Origin: Eurosta solidaginis
Lineage: Eukaryota > Arthropoda > Insecta > Diptera > Tephritidae
Assembly (NCBI RefSeq): GCF_040869045.1
Contig: NC_090319.1
Location: 50,192,779-50,256,778 of the forward strand
DNA length: 64,000 bases
Direction of reading: 5' to 3'
Part shown: positions 10,605 through 21,050 of the stretch, piece after piece
Numbering within the stretch: position 1 is the stretch's first letter
Layout of the letters: every line of letters starts with the position of its first letter
Notes under the pieces: generated by a model
Databases searched by the model: none
What the model was told of the DNA's origin: nothing
The model's input: the letters and a program-made list of their open reading frames with translations, nothing else
Position numbers and translations under genes: made by a program

Positions 10605-11346
10605 CTATTCTGCCTCTCCCATTTCTTGCAAATTACAATTTTCATCCCCGGAACTTCTTTTGCCGAGGCGTAAATGCTGTGCGGGGTGTTCCTCTGTGAG
10701 ACTTGCGGCACCATTTGGCTGTTTGTCCTCTTCTAACACCTTCGTGGTAATGTTCGCGTCCTCCACTTGCTCTTTTGCTCTAAGGTTTTTGAGGTCCTTT
10801 TCGACTTCGCACGCTTCTGGCAGTTTAGGATAACTATCCTCCACAGTCAGTGACTGCTTTGCTACATCACTCATCTTCGCCGGAGTCTTAGCGTTATCTC
10901 CCTTTGGTTTATCTCCTACTTCCGTGGTTGGCACATCGCTACTTCTCTCTTAATTGCAGTTTTCGAGGTTGTTACTTTCGAGGTAGTTGCTACCTCGCTA
11001 TTGGGGCCCTTCTGTCCTATAACTTTAGGCCTACTTGTCTTGTCTATGCGGCTGCCCTGCCTATGGAGTCGTTCATCTTGAACGTACGACCACCCATCCG
11101 ACAAGGCGGGCCTAGCGGTCCAGTATTAAAAACGAGGAAAGAACCGTCCGCCACAGCAGCGCCCCTTGCTGTGGTAAGGCCATGAATACTTTCCAAGGTG
11201 GCCCGGTATTGGGAAGGCTCCGTTGGAATATAGCCGATTATATCCCTTGGCTGCAAATCGTCCACAATTGTTAACCCTGGATTAGGGGGCTGGAAGTTCT
11301 TGGACATCCCCCCCCCCCCCCCCCCTTTTTTTTTGTTTGAAGCCAA
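10605..11346 (-). pseudogene. LINE ORF1 fragment with frameshifts
   Basis: Three overlapping minus-strand frames (11,346-11,044; 11,104-10,916; 10,934-10,605) read as one decayed low-complexity protein rich in K, E, T and P, consistent with a LINE ORF1 N-terminal region. The start ATG at 11,346 is followed within a few codons by a Lys/Gly stretch encoded by A9 and G18 runs, where slippage would readily shift frame. No CCHC knuckle was seen. The orientation and position 5' to RT and RNase H remnants support the ORF1 call; the ORF1 sequence itself is not recognised. Confidence 0.45.
11308..11335. repeat. Homopolymer C18-T9 tract
   Basis: An uninterrupted run of about 18 C followed by 9 T on the + strand, inside the LINE ORF1 start. 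Such runs are unusual in AT-rich fly DNA and prone to slippage and sequencing error. Confidence 0.85.
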
Positions 11347-11455
11347 ACGGTGTAGATTGCAGTCCTAAACCGCTCAGCCTCATAGCCGGGCGTGGAGTTC
11401 GGCTAAGCCCTCACACCAACGAAAAGGTGCCTACCCTTGTGAACCGACTCTACTA

Positions 11456-12623
11456 AGAACTGGAAATTTGTTCATATATTTATACACATACACTCATACA
11501 CATACATATTTTGATGACTTTATATTTGCCTTTCTGCATAGATCTCGCTCAAGACAGCGCATAAAACTAATGTTCGCATGTTTTATGTATGAGCGGTAAT
11601 CGTAAACTTCTGTTCGATTGAACAAAAATCGTGCAATCGGTAATGTAGTGAAGCGAATAAATAAGCTTGTTTACGTAAGTACTTACTTAATTTTATTAAT
11701 ACCACTATTTCTTTTACATTCTCACAACGATTTTGTGATTTTAATCAGCTTAAAAGAATCACGGATGACCAAAAGCACATAAGTTTGCTTACTTATAAAA
11801 TATAAATGTTATTGCAAAGTGCCCATTTACAGAAAGTGCACTATTTGTCCATGTTGTTGTTATTGTTGAATACAATGTATGGATTTTTGTTAGAGAAGAG
11901 CACACAAGCTTGCTTTTGTTTCACATAATTCACTGCATACATACAAACAAAGATACATTAGACGTTCTACATATTTATTCTGCCATTTTTCCTGGGCTAC
12001 TTGTCATCATGGAAGCAATAAATTCATGTTGTGTTATGTTTGAACATGCATGAACAGAGAATACAAAAGTACTTATGTGCAATTCACTACGCCTTGACAC
12101 TCATACTTTGTGTGTAAGTTAAAAGTTTTGCGAACTTAACTAAGTTCCGGAATTCATAATATTTAAACAAGCAAGATAGCATATGTAAGCTTATTTGAAA
12201 AAGTATATTATATCCAAGGTCATAAGTGTAGGGCGTTCCGGTCGTAAGAGTTCTGCAAAGAAAATGAAAGAAGGTCACGCAAAGCGACACTTTCACACCA
12301 TCAGACCAATTCTAAATATTCTCGCGGATTTTTTTATGCTCGCGGAAAAATTCCTCAAATTCTTTTCTCCTAGTGAGAAGAAAAATTGGGGAATTAGAAC
12401 TTCGAATTTTCGAAGTCAGCTGTTTTGTCAATTGAAATTTCGTTGCGCATTTCTTATTTTGTTTAAAAAATTTAAAAGTTTAATTATTGTTGCGAATTTG
12501 TTTGAAATTAAGAAATAAGGTATAAACAATGCACATTATTGCATTTCATGTGGTATACACTGAAATGAGTAATGAATTGGTGCCACAGCAACATCAACAG
12601 AGGAGCATACGAAGAAGACGGCG
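11456..12623. other. AT-rich stretch without recognised feature
   Basis: It contains short ORFs at 12,195-12,518 (+) and 12,529-12,810 (+), neither with a recognisable domain. The second starts before the Transib-like left terminus and reads through it, so only its first ~30 codons (rich in Q and R) are outside the transposon. Whether these are decayed host exon cannot be told. Confidence 0.4.
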
Positions 12624-12663
12624 CACAGTGTTTCGTGTAGAACAAGCTAGCTGGACAAAATTA
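12624..12663 (+). repeat. Left terminal inverted repeat, RSS-like
   Basis: Heptamer CACAGTG (12,624-12,630), 24-nt spacer identical to the right end (12,631-12,654), then ACAAAATTA where a nonamer would be. Identity with the other end lasts for the heptamer, spacer and first seven following bases. Confidence 0.8.
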
Positions 12664-13299
12664 TTTTATGAGATTTTCCGTTTCATATGCAGTCATTTAT
12701 TACAACTACGTCATTTTTTTCAGCCATATGTTCTTTTTTTATTTTTTTCCAAAATTTTACTTCATATGCATACATTTGCTTATTTCATATACAGTAACTC
12801 ATGTGAATAAGTGACATAGATCCAAAAAAATTTAAAGGAGTCAAGAATATTACTTTATTGTACTTAAATTGAATGGACAACAAATCTCAATACTCTAAAA
12901 AATTCTAAAAATTCGGAAAAAAATTTTTTATGAAAATTCGTCGAATTCTTCAAACATTTTTTAAATATAATTTAGTTTTTGTTATAGATCGTGACAAATT
13001 TTCTTATGGGAAATTAGTTAAAATAAATTTGCGAAAGCGATAATTGTAAGAATTGTCCAAAAAGGGGTGTCTACTTATTTATGTGAGTGACTGTACATAT
13101 GTCCATACATGTTTTGTATTTATTTAAGTATTTATCCTGGCACTAAAATTTTTACAAAATTGTTTTATCCAATCAGGAATGTAAAAGTGAATTACAATAA
13201 TAATAATAACAATGTAAATATTTAAATTAATTATGTGAAAATTACTTATTACAAAAACTTAAAAGTAAAGTATAATACAAAGTAGAAAAGACAATAGAT

Positions 13300-14451
13300 T
13301 TAAATTAAATAAAACCTGATCCAACAAAAGTTATAGGGTAGGTTATCTTTTGTTTGTTTAGAAAAAATAAATTTAATTGGACGACAATACATAGTAGAAG
13401 AAGGTCGAGGATTCTGCCAAACAATGTTACCTTTTTCATCCTGTAATTGAAGAGGAACGAAAAAAAATATAAACCAAAACTCATCAGTGTCAGAACTGCA
13501 TGTAAACTTTTGCTTATATGTACTATGGTCAGAGCTTCCATCGCAACCCCACTTGCTGATTAAAGTATACGTCAAGTTTGTAGGTAATAAACTAACAAAA
13601 ACTTCTTGATTTGCTAAAACTAAACGCTCAACAGTTTTATCTAATACGAACTGGACTTTAATTTCCGCACGGGTTTCACCCACATCAATTTCATTTGGAT
13701 AGCATTCTGCCTTAGCTTTTCTTAGATTATAAAATGATGGATAAACTTTATGGCCTGCCTTGATGCTCCACTTCCAAGTCATTTTGTACCTATGAGTCGT
13801 CGACTTGCTATCTACGTAGTATGCTAAAGCTTCTAAATTGCTCAAGCATATTGCATCTGGCTCACATGTCATCTTTTTTCCGGATATTTGAGTGGTTTCC
13901 TGTGATTTTTTTATAATGTTAGCAACATTTCTGTTGCCGGACATACGCGTTGATACTTCTGCCGCATAAAGTAATTCACCAGGACTTCTAGATTGCAAGA
14001 GGTCATCCACTCGACGCCAATTGGTTTTTTCACTGCAGCTAACAAAGTCCTTCTTTCGTCTTCCGGTGCCGAGGTTACCTGAAGAAGTGGTTGGCTGGTC
14101 TGATAGCAACTTTAAATCCACCGTTATTGTAAATGTGAAGTCTGGACCCGAAAGTCACTCCGAGTTTTTATTCAAAAATCGCTCCTTATGTCTTCCAGAA
14201 GTGTTCCACTTTTGATCCAGCTTCGACGAATATGCCGATATTTGTAAGCTTAAACTTTTTATCGAATACTCGGCTGCTTCGCTTAAATCGTACTTAAGTA
14301 CAACAAAACTCAATAATTCTTTATATCTGGTTTCCTTCGAATGTTGAACCCAAATGTCAAAAAACTCCGTTCTTGGTACGGTTATAACTAAACTGCTTTG
14401 TGTTGTTGATTTTCCGACACGGTGAATAGTTGATGCTTGTTGTGCTGCCAC
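13300..14451 (-). pseudogene. RAG1/Transib-like transposase, N-terminal half with one internal stop
   Basis: One minus-strand frame runs from 14,451 to 13,300, broken only by a TGA at 14,157-14,155 (a 98-codon part, then 11 codons, then a 273-codon part). In the longer part, CDGSSDHSTYKQ (Asp at codon 194, position ~13,542) fits the first catalytic Asp of RAG1 and Transib. About 43 residues on, NPRPSSTMYCRP parallels the conserved N/P-x-P-x-S...C-x-P segment after that Asp in RAG1. The protein ends about 25 residues later, so the second Asp and the Glu are absent. A same-frame ORF at 14,817-14,605, separated by stops, may be the original N-terminus. It lies centrally between RSS-like termini in the expected orientation for a transposase. 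The family call rests on motif order and context, not a search. Confidence 0.55.
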
Positions 14452-15211
14452 CTTAAATGTCGTTGATCGTTCTGATTTGTTATCAGTTGTGCAGTATTTA
14501 TATTACATTCAGGTATTGGCGTAGATGCTAACAAATGGGGTTGTTGTGTGTAGCGTTCCAGTGTGGTTATACCTGCATTAGGATTGCTTTGTATGTACCT
14601 GTTTTTATGCCTTGGTGACTGGTGCGGTAGGTTGTGGCAGGTTGAAGTCAGTGATCTTCGCCTTTTTGCTTTTGGTGTGCTCTTGTTGACCTTGAGCATT
14701 TATTTTTGTGCGTTTTATGGCTACGTGTTTGTTCCCTGTACCTGGGAATTGGTTTTGCCGTTTGTAGATCAGCTTTAAAGGTTCAAATATCTCGCCGGAG
14801 CTGGTACGTACATACATCCTATTTTATATGTAGAGATAACTAAATCTACAAAAAAAAAAAAAAAATTTAAAATAGATGTGCAAAGAATTCGCAATGGTTT
14901 TTTCTTTCGACTATTAGAGAATACTTGCGACTATAATATATGTAAAATTTAGCCCGGATGTCCGCGGATGTATGTAAATTTTTTGTACCTAAAGTTAAAA
15001 ATGTAGAAAAGAAATACCTTTTCTTCTTAATAACGGAATGTTAAATATATTGAAAATACCCTAATTGCGAAAGAATTACTATTAAAAAATTTTACTTGCC
15101 TTCGAGCTTAGAATCCATCAAAAAAATTATATAAAAGTGTTCACTTAAAAATAATATGAAGCTTAATATTTAACAAGAATTTTGCAAATTAAAAATAAAA
15201 AATAAATGTAA

Positions 15212-15556
15212 GGCGCGATAACCTCCGAAGAGATCTAAGGCCGAGCTTCTCTTCCAATTTGCGTCGTGCTCCTCTTGATTCTTCCCTACAAATTGGTCGG
15301 ACGGGACCTACATGTTTTATGCCGACTCCGAACGCCATCTGCAAGGCAGATGAGTTTTCACTGAGAGCTTTTCATGGCAGAAATACAATCGGAGCGCTTG
15401 CCAGACACTGCCGAGGGGCGACCCCGCTTAGAAAAATTTTCTTCTAATTGAAAAATCTTATTTCTAAAATTTTGATGTTGCTTTGCCCGGGAGTTGAACC
15501 CAGGGCATACGGTGTGATAGGCGGAGCACGCTACCATCAAACCACGGTGGCCGCCA
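15212..15556 (-). mobile_element. tRNA-derived SINE (SINE-1), full length
   Basis: On the minus strand the element starts with a ~73-nt tRNA-like head (15,556-15,483). It has an A-box-like TGGTTTGATGGTAGCGTGC and a B-box-like GGGTTCAACTCC ending in CCCGGG. A ~270-bp unrelated body follows and ends in an A/T-rich tail. The body recurs at 57,310-58,285. The head would be a Pol III promoter. It is nested inside the Transib-like element. Confidence 0.8.
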
Positions 15557-15713
15557 AAATTTGCAAATTAATCAATGCATTTTACGGCCACTCCTGCCTT
15601 CTTACTTCAATTACTCAATATGTATGAGCGAAAATATCAAAAAAAAGTAAAAATCCCGTTATTTTGTTTGTTTTCTTTTATTTCTCATTACATTTTTCTT
15701 GGAATAAGAACTT

Positions 15714-15753
15714 TGTTTTTGTCCAGCTAGCTTGTTCTACACGAAACACTGTG
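15714..15753 (-). repeat. Right terminal inverted repeat, RSS-like
   Basis: On the minus strand: CACAGTG (15,753-15,747), a 24-nt spacer, then ACAAAAACA (15,722-15,714). This differs from the V(D)J nonamer consensus ACAAAAACC at one base. The spacer is one nucleotide longer than the 23 of a 23-RSS. Confidence 0.8.
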
Positions 15754-16640
15754 CAATGATGTAAAAAGAGTTTTAGTAACGTACGGATCATTAAATTCCT
15801 TAGACCACCTTTTCACGAACGCCAAAGTACCTTTAGCCCTATTAACGCAAGTTATGTATATATATGTAACCTAAAGTCAAGCTTAGGGTCCATTGTAACA
15901 CCTAGGTCAGTGAAGTTGGTAACTTGCTTAATAACATAATCTCCAATCACATACTCATGGGAATTAAAGGGTTTTCGTGTAAAACACATGAACTTACACT
16001 TCGGAAGGTTTAGTGACATGAGGTTAGCATTACACCATACAACTAGGCTGTTCAGATTCAACTGAAGAAGTGCTCTATCCGCTGATGAGCGGATTGGCAT
16101 AATAAGTTTCACGTCATCCGCATACATCATCGGCTTACAGTGCTTCAAAACACTTGGTAGGTCGTTAATGAATAGTAGAAATAACACAGGCCCAAGGTGA
16201 CTACCTTGTGGAACACCAGAAGTTACATTGATGAATTTGGACCAAGAGTTGTTAAAAATAACTGTTTGTTTACGTTTATTGAAATAAGGAGAAACCCAAG
16301 AGAGAAATAAAGGAGGAAAGCCTAACCGGTCGAATTTGTGATAGAGAATGGGATACTTTATCAAACGCCTTACTAAAATCTGTGTAAATAACATCCATTT
16401 CACAGTTAGATTTAAAGCTATTGGATACTTTTCTCTAGAAGGTTAGACACTGTTGACTTTCCCTTACAAAATCCGTGCTGTGATAAGTCAATAACCGAAG
16501 ATAGACTGAACGCTAGTTGCTTTGTGACAATGGCTTCGAACAGCTTGGGTATGGCATTGAGTTTAGCTATTCCTCTGTAATTTGTGACACAAGTTGAGTT
16601 CGCCTTTCGCCATATACCAAAATCTAATTTCTGGATGGCT
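15754..16640 (-). pseudogene. Jockey/CR1-type LINE reverse transcriptase fragment
   Basis: Minus-strand RT motifs in order: NYRGIAKLN (near 16,580), HGFCKGKSTV (near 16,480), motif A VIYTDFSKAFDK (near 16,390), motif B SGVPQGSHLGP (near 16,225), motif C MYADDVKL (near 16,120), then LGVTMDPKL (near 15,890). The frame shifts at least twice: between motif 2 and A, and just after motif A. The main open frame is 16,403-15,852. Downstream coding (RWSKEFNDPYVTKTLFT) continues to 15,757, where the Transib-like right terminus cuts it. The RT thumb end and any RNase H are absent. Confidence 0.8.
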
Positions 16641-17433
16641 GCATCAAATATATAAAGAGCTCTTCCGTTGGTTATGATATACTTTTCGACTTAAAATAAA
16701 GAATATTGTGGTAGAATGTAAATACATATTTTAGCACAAATTTGTACAAATAAGTGTTCTTTCTTAAAAGAACCAATTTCTTTTAACTATTTAGATGCAT
16801 TCCCTTTAATTTAACTAGTGAAAAACTCCTATGAAATGGCAAAGAAAATCTCCCTCTCCCTCACATTCATAATACCTACTTTTCTCCCATAACCGGTTTC
16901 CTCTTTTTCGAACATTGTTCAGAATAGGAGGAAAGGGAGAAGTGAAAAAACTCACAAGGAATTTTTATTTAGAATACGAGGAATGGGAGAAGGGAAAAAA
17001 CTCGCACGGACTTTTCGTTTAGAATTGGGCTGCATATGTTCAATGAATACCTCGAATTGGTTTTAATCGGCTGCAAAGCGGGATAGCCAAAATTGCAACA
17101 ACAGTGCCGAAGCCTGAGCTGTGTACATTTTAATTAGGCAATAAAAGGCTATTTCCAAATTACCTACGACTGTACCAGTTAGGATCGCGTACAAAAGGTC
17201 TGCAAAAAGGGGAGGGGTGGGGTTGGCGAGGGGTGAGGCAAGTGTAATTTCGTAGGACATCACAATGTAAAAACTGTCAGTTGAAAATGTTACGATGAGA
17301 CTAATGTTGGCCGATCTCGTGATTTTTGAGGAACAATGTTATCTGTGATTGTGACCTCTCAGTCACAGCGGCTTTCAACCGGGACTGTGACTGAAAAAAA
17401 GAAATACCACGCCAACAGGAATCAGTTTTGTTG
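16641..17433. repeat. Mostly unannotated; local ~57-bp tandem duplication
   Basis: At 16,920-17,035 a GA-rich unit (AGGAGGAAAGGGAGAAGTG then AAAAAACTC) is repeated as GAGGAATGGGAGAAGG then AAAAAACTC, about 58 bp apart, with CT-rich sequence just upstream. Elsewhere in this stretch nothing was recognised. Confidence 0.45.
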
Positions 17434-17733
17434 ATTCTATACGACAGCATGACACTGCCAATACGCGTCCAAAAATATCGAGAGAGGTGTGAAAAGACGC
17501 GTATTGACCTAGACAACAATAATCCGAAGGCGGAAAATAAAAATTTTTGGTTTTTCAAGAGATATTTGATAATTTTGTGGTACCCACAAGAAAAATTGTG
17601 GGTAAAAGTGTTTTGCGCGGATATTGGAATTTCCGCTTTCGGATTCTTGGTGCTGGGATGAAAACGCGTCTTTTGACACCTCTCTTGATATTTTTGGACG
17701 CGTATTAGCAGTGTCATGCTGTCATATAGAATT
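17434..17733. mobile_element. 300-bp fold-back MITE with CGCGTCC arms
   Basis: Near-perfect inverted arms of about 65 bp. The left includes GACAGCATGACACTGC then AATACGCGTCC, and the right is its reverse complement ending near 17,733. The arms meet around a ~150-bp centre containing a smaller inverted pair. No transposase. The ORFs on both strands arise from the palindrome. A diverged copy is at 4,885-5,305. Confidence 0.75.
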
Positions 17734-18143
17734 ACCTCAGTTTTAAAAATTTTCCCTGCGGATTGTTTTGCGAATAATAAACTCTGCGTATTTTTTTATC
17801 TACTGTTATTCAGTCGAAGCTTAAGTAACTTGTTAACAAGCCAACCTAATAAAACCGCAATGCGTTTTTTTAGCGCACGCAAACAACCGGCGTTTTTTGC
17901 CCGAACCGAAATAAGCATGCGTGCGTGCGTAACTGAGCTGTCATATCTGTATAAAAATTAAACGTCAGCAGGCAGTAAACGTCAAATCTAAATGTCACGT
18001 AGAACAAAAATTGGAAAGCGAGTTAGGTTTTCATGCAGCAAATTCAATTTCGGTTGCTCTCATACAAGTTGTATGTGCATGAGACATTTTTGACAAAAAA
18101 TGACTTGCGTGCGTTTATATTAGGTTCAGCAGTCATTGTATTA
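17734..18143. other. No recognised feature
   Basis: About 410 bp with short ORFs only; no repeat partner or domain was found. Confidence 0.35.
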
Positions 18144-19852
18144 CTTACTTACTTAATTGGCGCTTAACCGTCTAAACGGTATGGCCGTCCAACAAAGCGC
18201 GCCAGTCGCTCCATCGCTCCGCCAACCGGCGCCAATTGGTCACGCCAAGGGAGTTTAAATCGTTTTCCTCCTGGTCCTTCCAACGGAGTGGGGGCCGCCC
18301 TCTACCTCTGCTTCCATAGGCGGGTTCCGATAGAAACACTTTCTTGGCAAGAGCATCATCATTCATTCGCATAACATGGCCTAGCCAGCGCAGCCGCTGC
18401 GTTTTAATTCGCTGGACTATGTTGATGTCTGCGTAGAGCTCGTACAGCTCATCATTAAATCTTCTTCGGTACTCACCATTGCCAACGCGTAGAGGTCCAT
18501 AAATCTTTCGAAGAACTTTTCTCTCGAACACTCTCAAACCCGCTTCATCTGCTGTTGTCATGGTCCATGCTTCTGCCCCATATAGCAGGACGGGTACGAT
18601 AAGTGACTTGTAGAGTATGATTTTCGTTCGCCGAGAGAGGACTTTACTTTCCAATTGCCTACCTAGTCCAAAGTAGCATTTATTGGCAAGATTGATTCTT
18701 CGCTGGATTTCAGTGCTGATGTTGTTGCTAGTGTTGATGCTGGTTCCCAAATAAACGAAGTCTTTTATTATTTGAAATTATGGCTGTCAACAGTAGCGTG
18801 GTTGCCAAGGCGCGTATGCGCTGACTCTTTGCTGGATGACAGCAGGCACTTCGTTTTGTCCTCATTCACCATCAAACCCATCTTTACCGCTTCTTTTTTC
18901 AGTTTGGAGTAAGCAGAACTAACAGCGCGGGTGTTTAGGCCGATGATATCAATGTCGTCAGCATATGCCAATAATTGTACGCTTTTATAGTATATTGTTC
19001 CAGTGCGGTTAAGTTCTGCAGCTAGTATAATTTTCTCCAGCATCAAATTAAAGAAATCGCACGATAGGGGGTCACCCTGTCTGAAACCTCATTTAGTTTC
19101 GAACGGCTCGGAGAGGTCCTTCCCAAATCTGACTGAGCTGATGGTGTTGCTCAACGTCATTTGGCACAGCCGTATAAGTCTTGCGGGGAAACCAAATTCA
19201 GACACAGCGGCATATAGGCAGCTCCTTTTCGTGCTGTCGAAGGCGGCTTTAAAGTCGACGAAGAGGTGATGTTTGTCGATTCTCTTTTCACGGGTTTTTT
19301 CCAAGATTTGGCGCATTGTGAAAATCTGGTCGATGGTAGATTTATTAGGTCTGAAGCCGCACTGATAAGGTCCAATCAGCCGGTTCACGGTGGGCTTCAA
19401 TCTTTCGCGCAATACACTTGAAAGTACCTTATATGCGATATTAAGAAGGCTGATTCCACGATAGTTGGTGCATTGTGCAGTATCCCCCTTCTTGTGGACT
19501 GGGCAAAGAACACTTAGATTCCAACCGTCGGGTATGCACTCGTCCGCCCATATTTTGCTAAGAAGCTGCTGCGTGCGCCTTACCAACTCCTCGCCGCCGT
19601 ACTTGAATAGCTCCGCAGGCAATTCATCAGCGCCCACGGCCTTGTTGTTTTTCAATCTGCTTATTGCTATTCTAACTTCGTTATAATCGGGCGGGGACAT
19701 ATATTCCATCATCATCGATTGCGGGATCGGGTTCTTCATCTCTGCGCGGTGAATTGCTGCCTCCATTTAGGAGAGCAGATAAGTATTCCCTCCATAATCT
19801 AAGCACTCTCTGGACATCAGTTACAAGGTCGCCGTTTTCATTCCTACAGGAA
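18144..19852 (-). pseudogene. RTE/BovB-like LINE copy, 5'-truncated, RT to 3' end
   Basis: The minus-strand frame 19,766-19,089 holds LKNNKAVGADELPAELF, KGDTAQCTNYRGISLLN and motif A LFVDFKAAFDS. A TGA at 19,091-19,089 replaces the CGA of RGFRQGDPLS seen in the 61-64 kb copy. The frame continues at 19,046 with LLAYADDIDIIG (catalytic YADD), then a 1-bp deletion near 18,765 shifts into 18,750-18,172 (LYGAEAWTM, RLRWLGHVMRM, WKDQ). The 3' end is a short TAAG repeat near 18,150. The endonuclease half is missing. Flanking AATACAA on both sides may be a target duplication. Confidence 0.85.
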
Positions 19853-20200
19853 TTTGTATTGGTTCATAGAATATAAGCGATTTGTTCCTGTGATGAGAGC
19901 TATGTTTGAGTCTGTGAATGAATGCTGTCACAGACAATCTGTCACGAATATTCCTTGTAAGCTGTCGCTGAAGTGTACTGTGATATTTCAGTAGCTGTGA
20001 CAAAATCACAGGTACACGGATATTTGCCAACTCTAGATGAGACAGAATGGGAGGTAGTACCGTCATTTAATATGATAGTTCTGCGGTAGTTCGCCTTCAA
20101 CTAGCGACTTACCACGATCTGTACCAAGGAATGTTTAGAAAATCTAACTTTTATTTGCGCCTATTGAGAAACCAGAAAATACATATATTGAATGCGCCAC
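19853..20200. other. No recognised feature
   Basis: It contains several CTGTGAC/GTCACAG words (inverted pairs near 19,925-20,015), also seen at 17,350-17,395, which may be a small dispersed repeat. No coding support. Confidence 0.35.
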
Positions 20201-20204
20201 CATG

Positions 20205-21050
20205 ACACCAAAATCATGCTCCATGACGCACCAACTTGGGCTAGGAAATGGAGTATGCTTATACAATACGAAAATGGAAAAGGGAACTGGAGCTGGGATA
20301 TACTCAACAAATCTACCGTTAAGCCAATCATTCCGAATTCCTGACGCATGCAGTGTATTTCAGGCGGAAGTCAATGTCTCCCTTTGCTGTGTCCCTGGGC
20401 ACAGCGGTATTGAAGGGAATGAACTCACAGCTGAGATGTCGAGGAAAGGTTGCGATTTAGACAAAATTGAAGTGGACAGCTACGTTGAACCACCGCTGGG
20501 TTATCTCCTGGAGAGAATCGAGGAATATGAGAACATGGGCAGCGGACTTGCTATAGACCAACAGGGTCGACTGCGAAGTCTCAAGGTCCTTATTGCCATG
20601 CTTGGGTGGGAAAGGCACCAGCTTCCTTCTCAAACTGAACAAATCCGCGGTGAGGGTACTTACGGGTGTCATCACAGAGTCATTGTGCTATCGCACCATT
20701 GCTCCGACGGTGGCGAATACCAACAGGCTTCCTCTGCAGAAGCTGTCAGGTTGAGGAGGAAGAGGAGTCGATCTACCACTCTCTCTTTCTCGATGTCCGG
20801 GGCTTGAAAGAAGAAGGCTCAGATTTCTGGGCTCACGGTTCTTCAACAGCCTGGCAGAGGTTGGGAAGGCGGAAGTCTCGCTTCTTCTTGGATTCATCAG
20901 AGAAAGCAAGTGGTTCGTTGAGGACCACTAGGAGGTAATGTGGTTAAAAGAATGTGCCGCCACCCTGCACTTACTAAGGGCACTCACAATGGACAAAAAT
21001 GTCTCCGAGTGGAAGTGTGGGTAATACCCACGCACGCCCTCTTAACCTAA
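20205..21050 (+). pseudogene. LINE RNase H and cysteine-rich tail with internal deletion
   Basis: The + frame from 20,202 contains FRIPDACSVFQAEV joined directly to VNVSLCCVPGHSGIEGNE. In an intact RNase H about 70 residues separate these, so the middle of the domain is deleted. After frameshifts, the frame at 20,666-20,938 carries LCRSCQVEEEEESIYH (CxxC and His, a zinc-binding tail typical of these LINEs). The 3' end near 21,045 is CTTAACCTAACCT. Upstream RT is absent, so this is a 5'-truncated, decayed copy. Confidence 0.7.

Larger units (their letters stand above)
9430..11455 (-). mobile_element. LINE with ORF1, RT tail and RNase H; internally deleted
   Basis: Read on the minus strand: a likely 5' UTR (from ~11,455), an ORF1-like region (11,346-10,605), an abrupt join to the end of a reverse transcriptase (10,505-10,286), an RNase H domain (10,105-9,875) and a cysteine/histidine tail (about 9,720-9,600). 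Most of the endonuclease and RT are missing. The RNase H suggests the I/R1/LOA side of the LINE tree, which is an inference. The 3' terminus near 9,430 is uncertain. Confidence 0.7.
12624..15753 (-). mobile_element. Transib/RAG1-like DNA transposon with RSS-like termini
   Basis: The 3.13-kb element is bounded by identical inverted repeats of ~38 bp (12,624 inward, 15,753 inward). Each begins with the heptamer CACAGTG. It contains a broken RAG1/Transib-like transposase on the minus strand and a nested SINE (15,212-15,556). Transib elements are the known transposon relatives of RAG1 and have termini resembling V(D)J signals; this copy fits both criteria. The 5-bp flanks differ (CGGCG left, CAATG right), so no intact target duplication is visible. 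The second and third catalytic acidic regions are missing, so it is not autonomous. Confidence 0.65.

Noticed and set aside
12195..12518. 107-codon + strand ORF
   Set aside because: AT-rich, Lys/Phe-biased translation without motif; likely chance.
15483..15556. Possible tRNA gene (A box, B box, CCCGGG)
   Set aside because: It is continuous with a repeated non-tRNA body and recurs as a dispersed element, so it is the head of a SINE and not a functional tRNA.
17301..17717. 138-codon minus-strand ORF
   Set aside because: It spans a palindromic MITE and its centre; both strands give similar ORFs, as expected from the palindrome.
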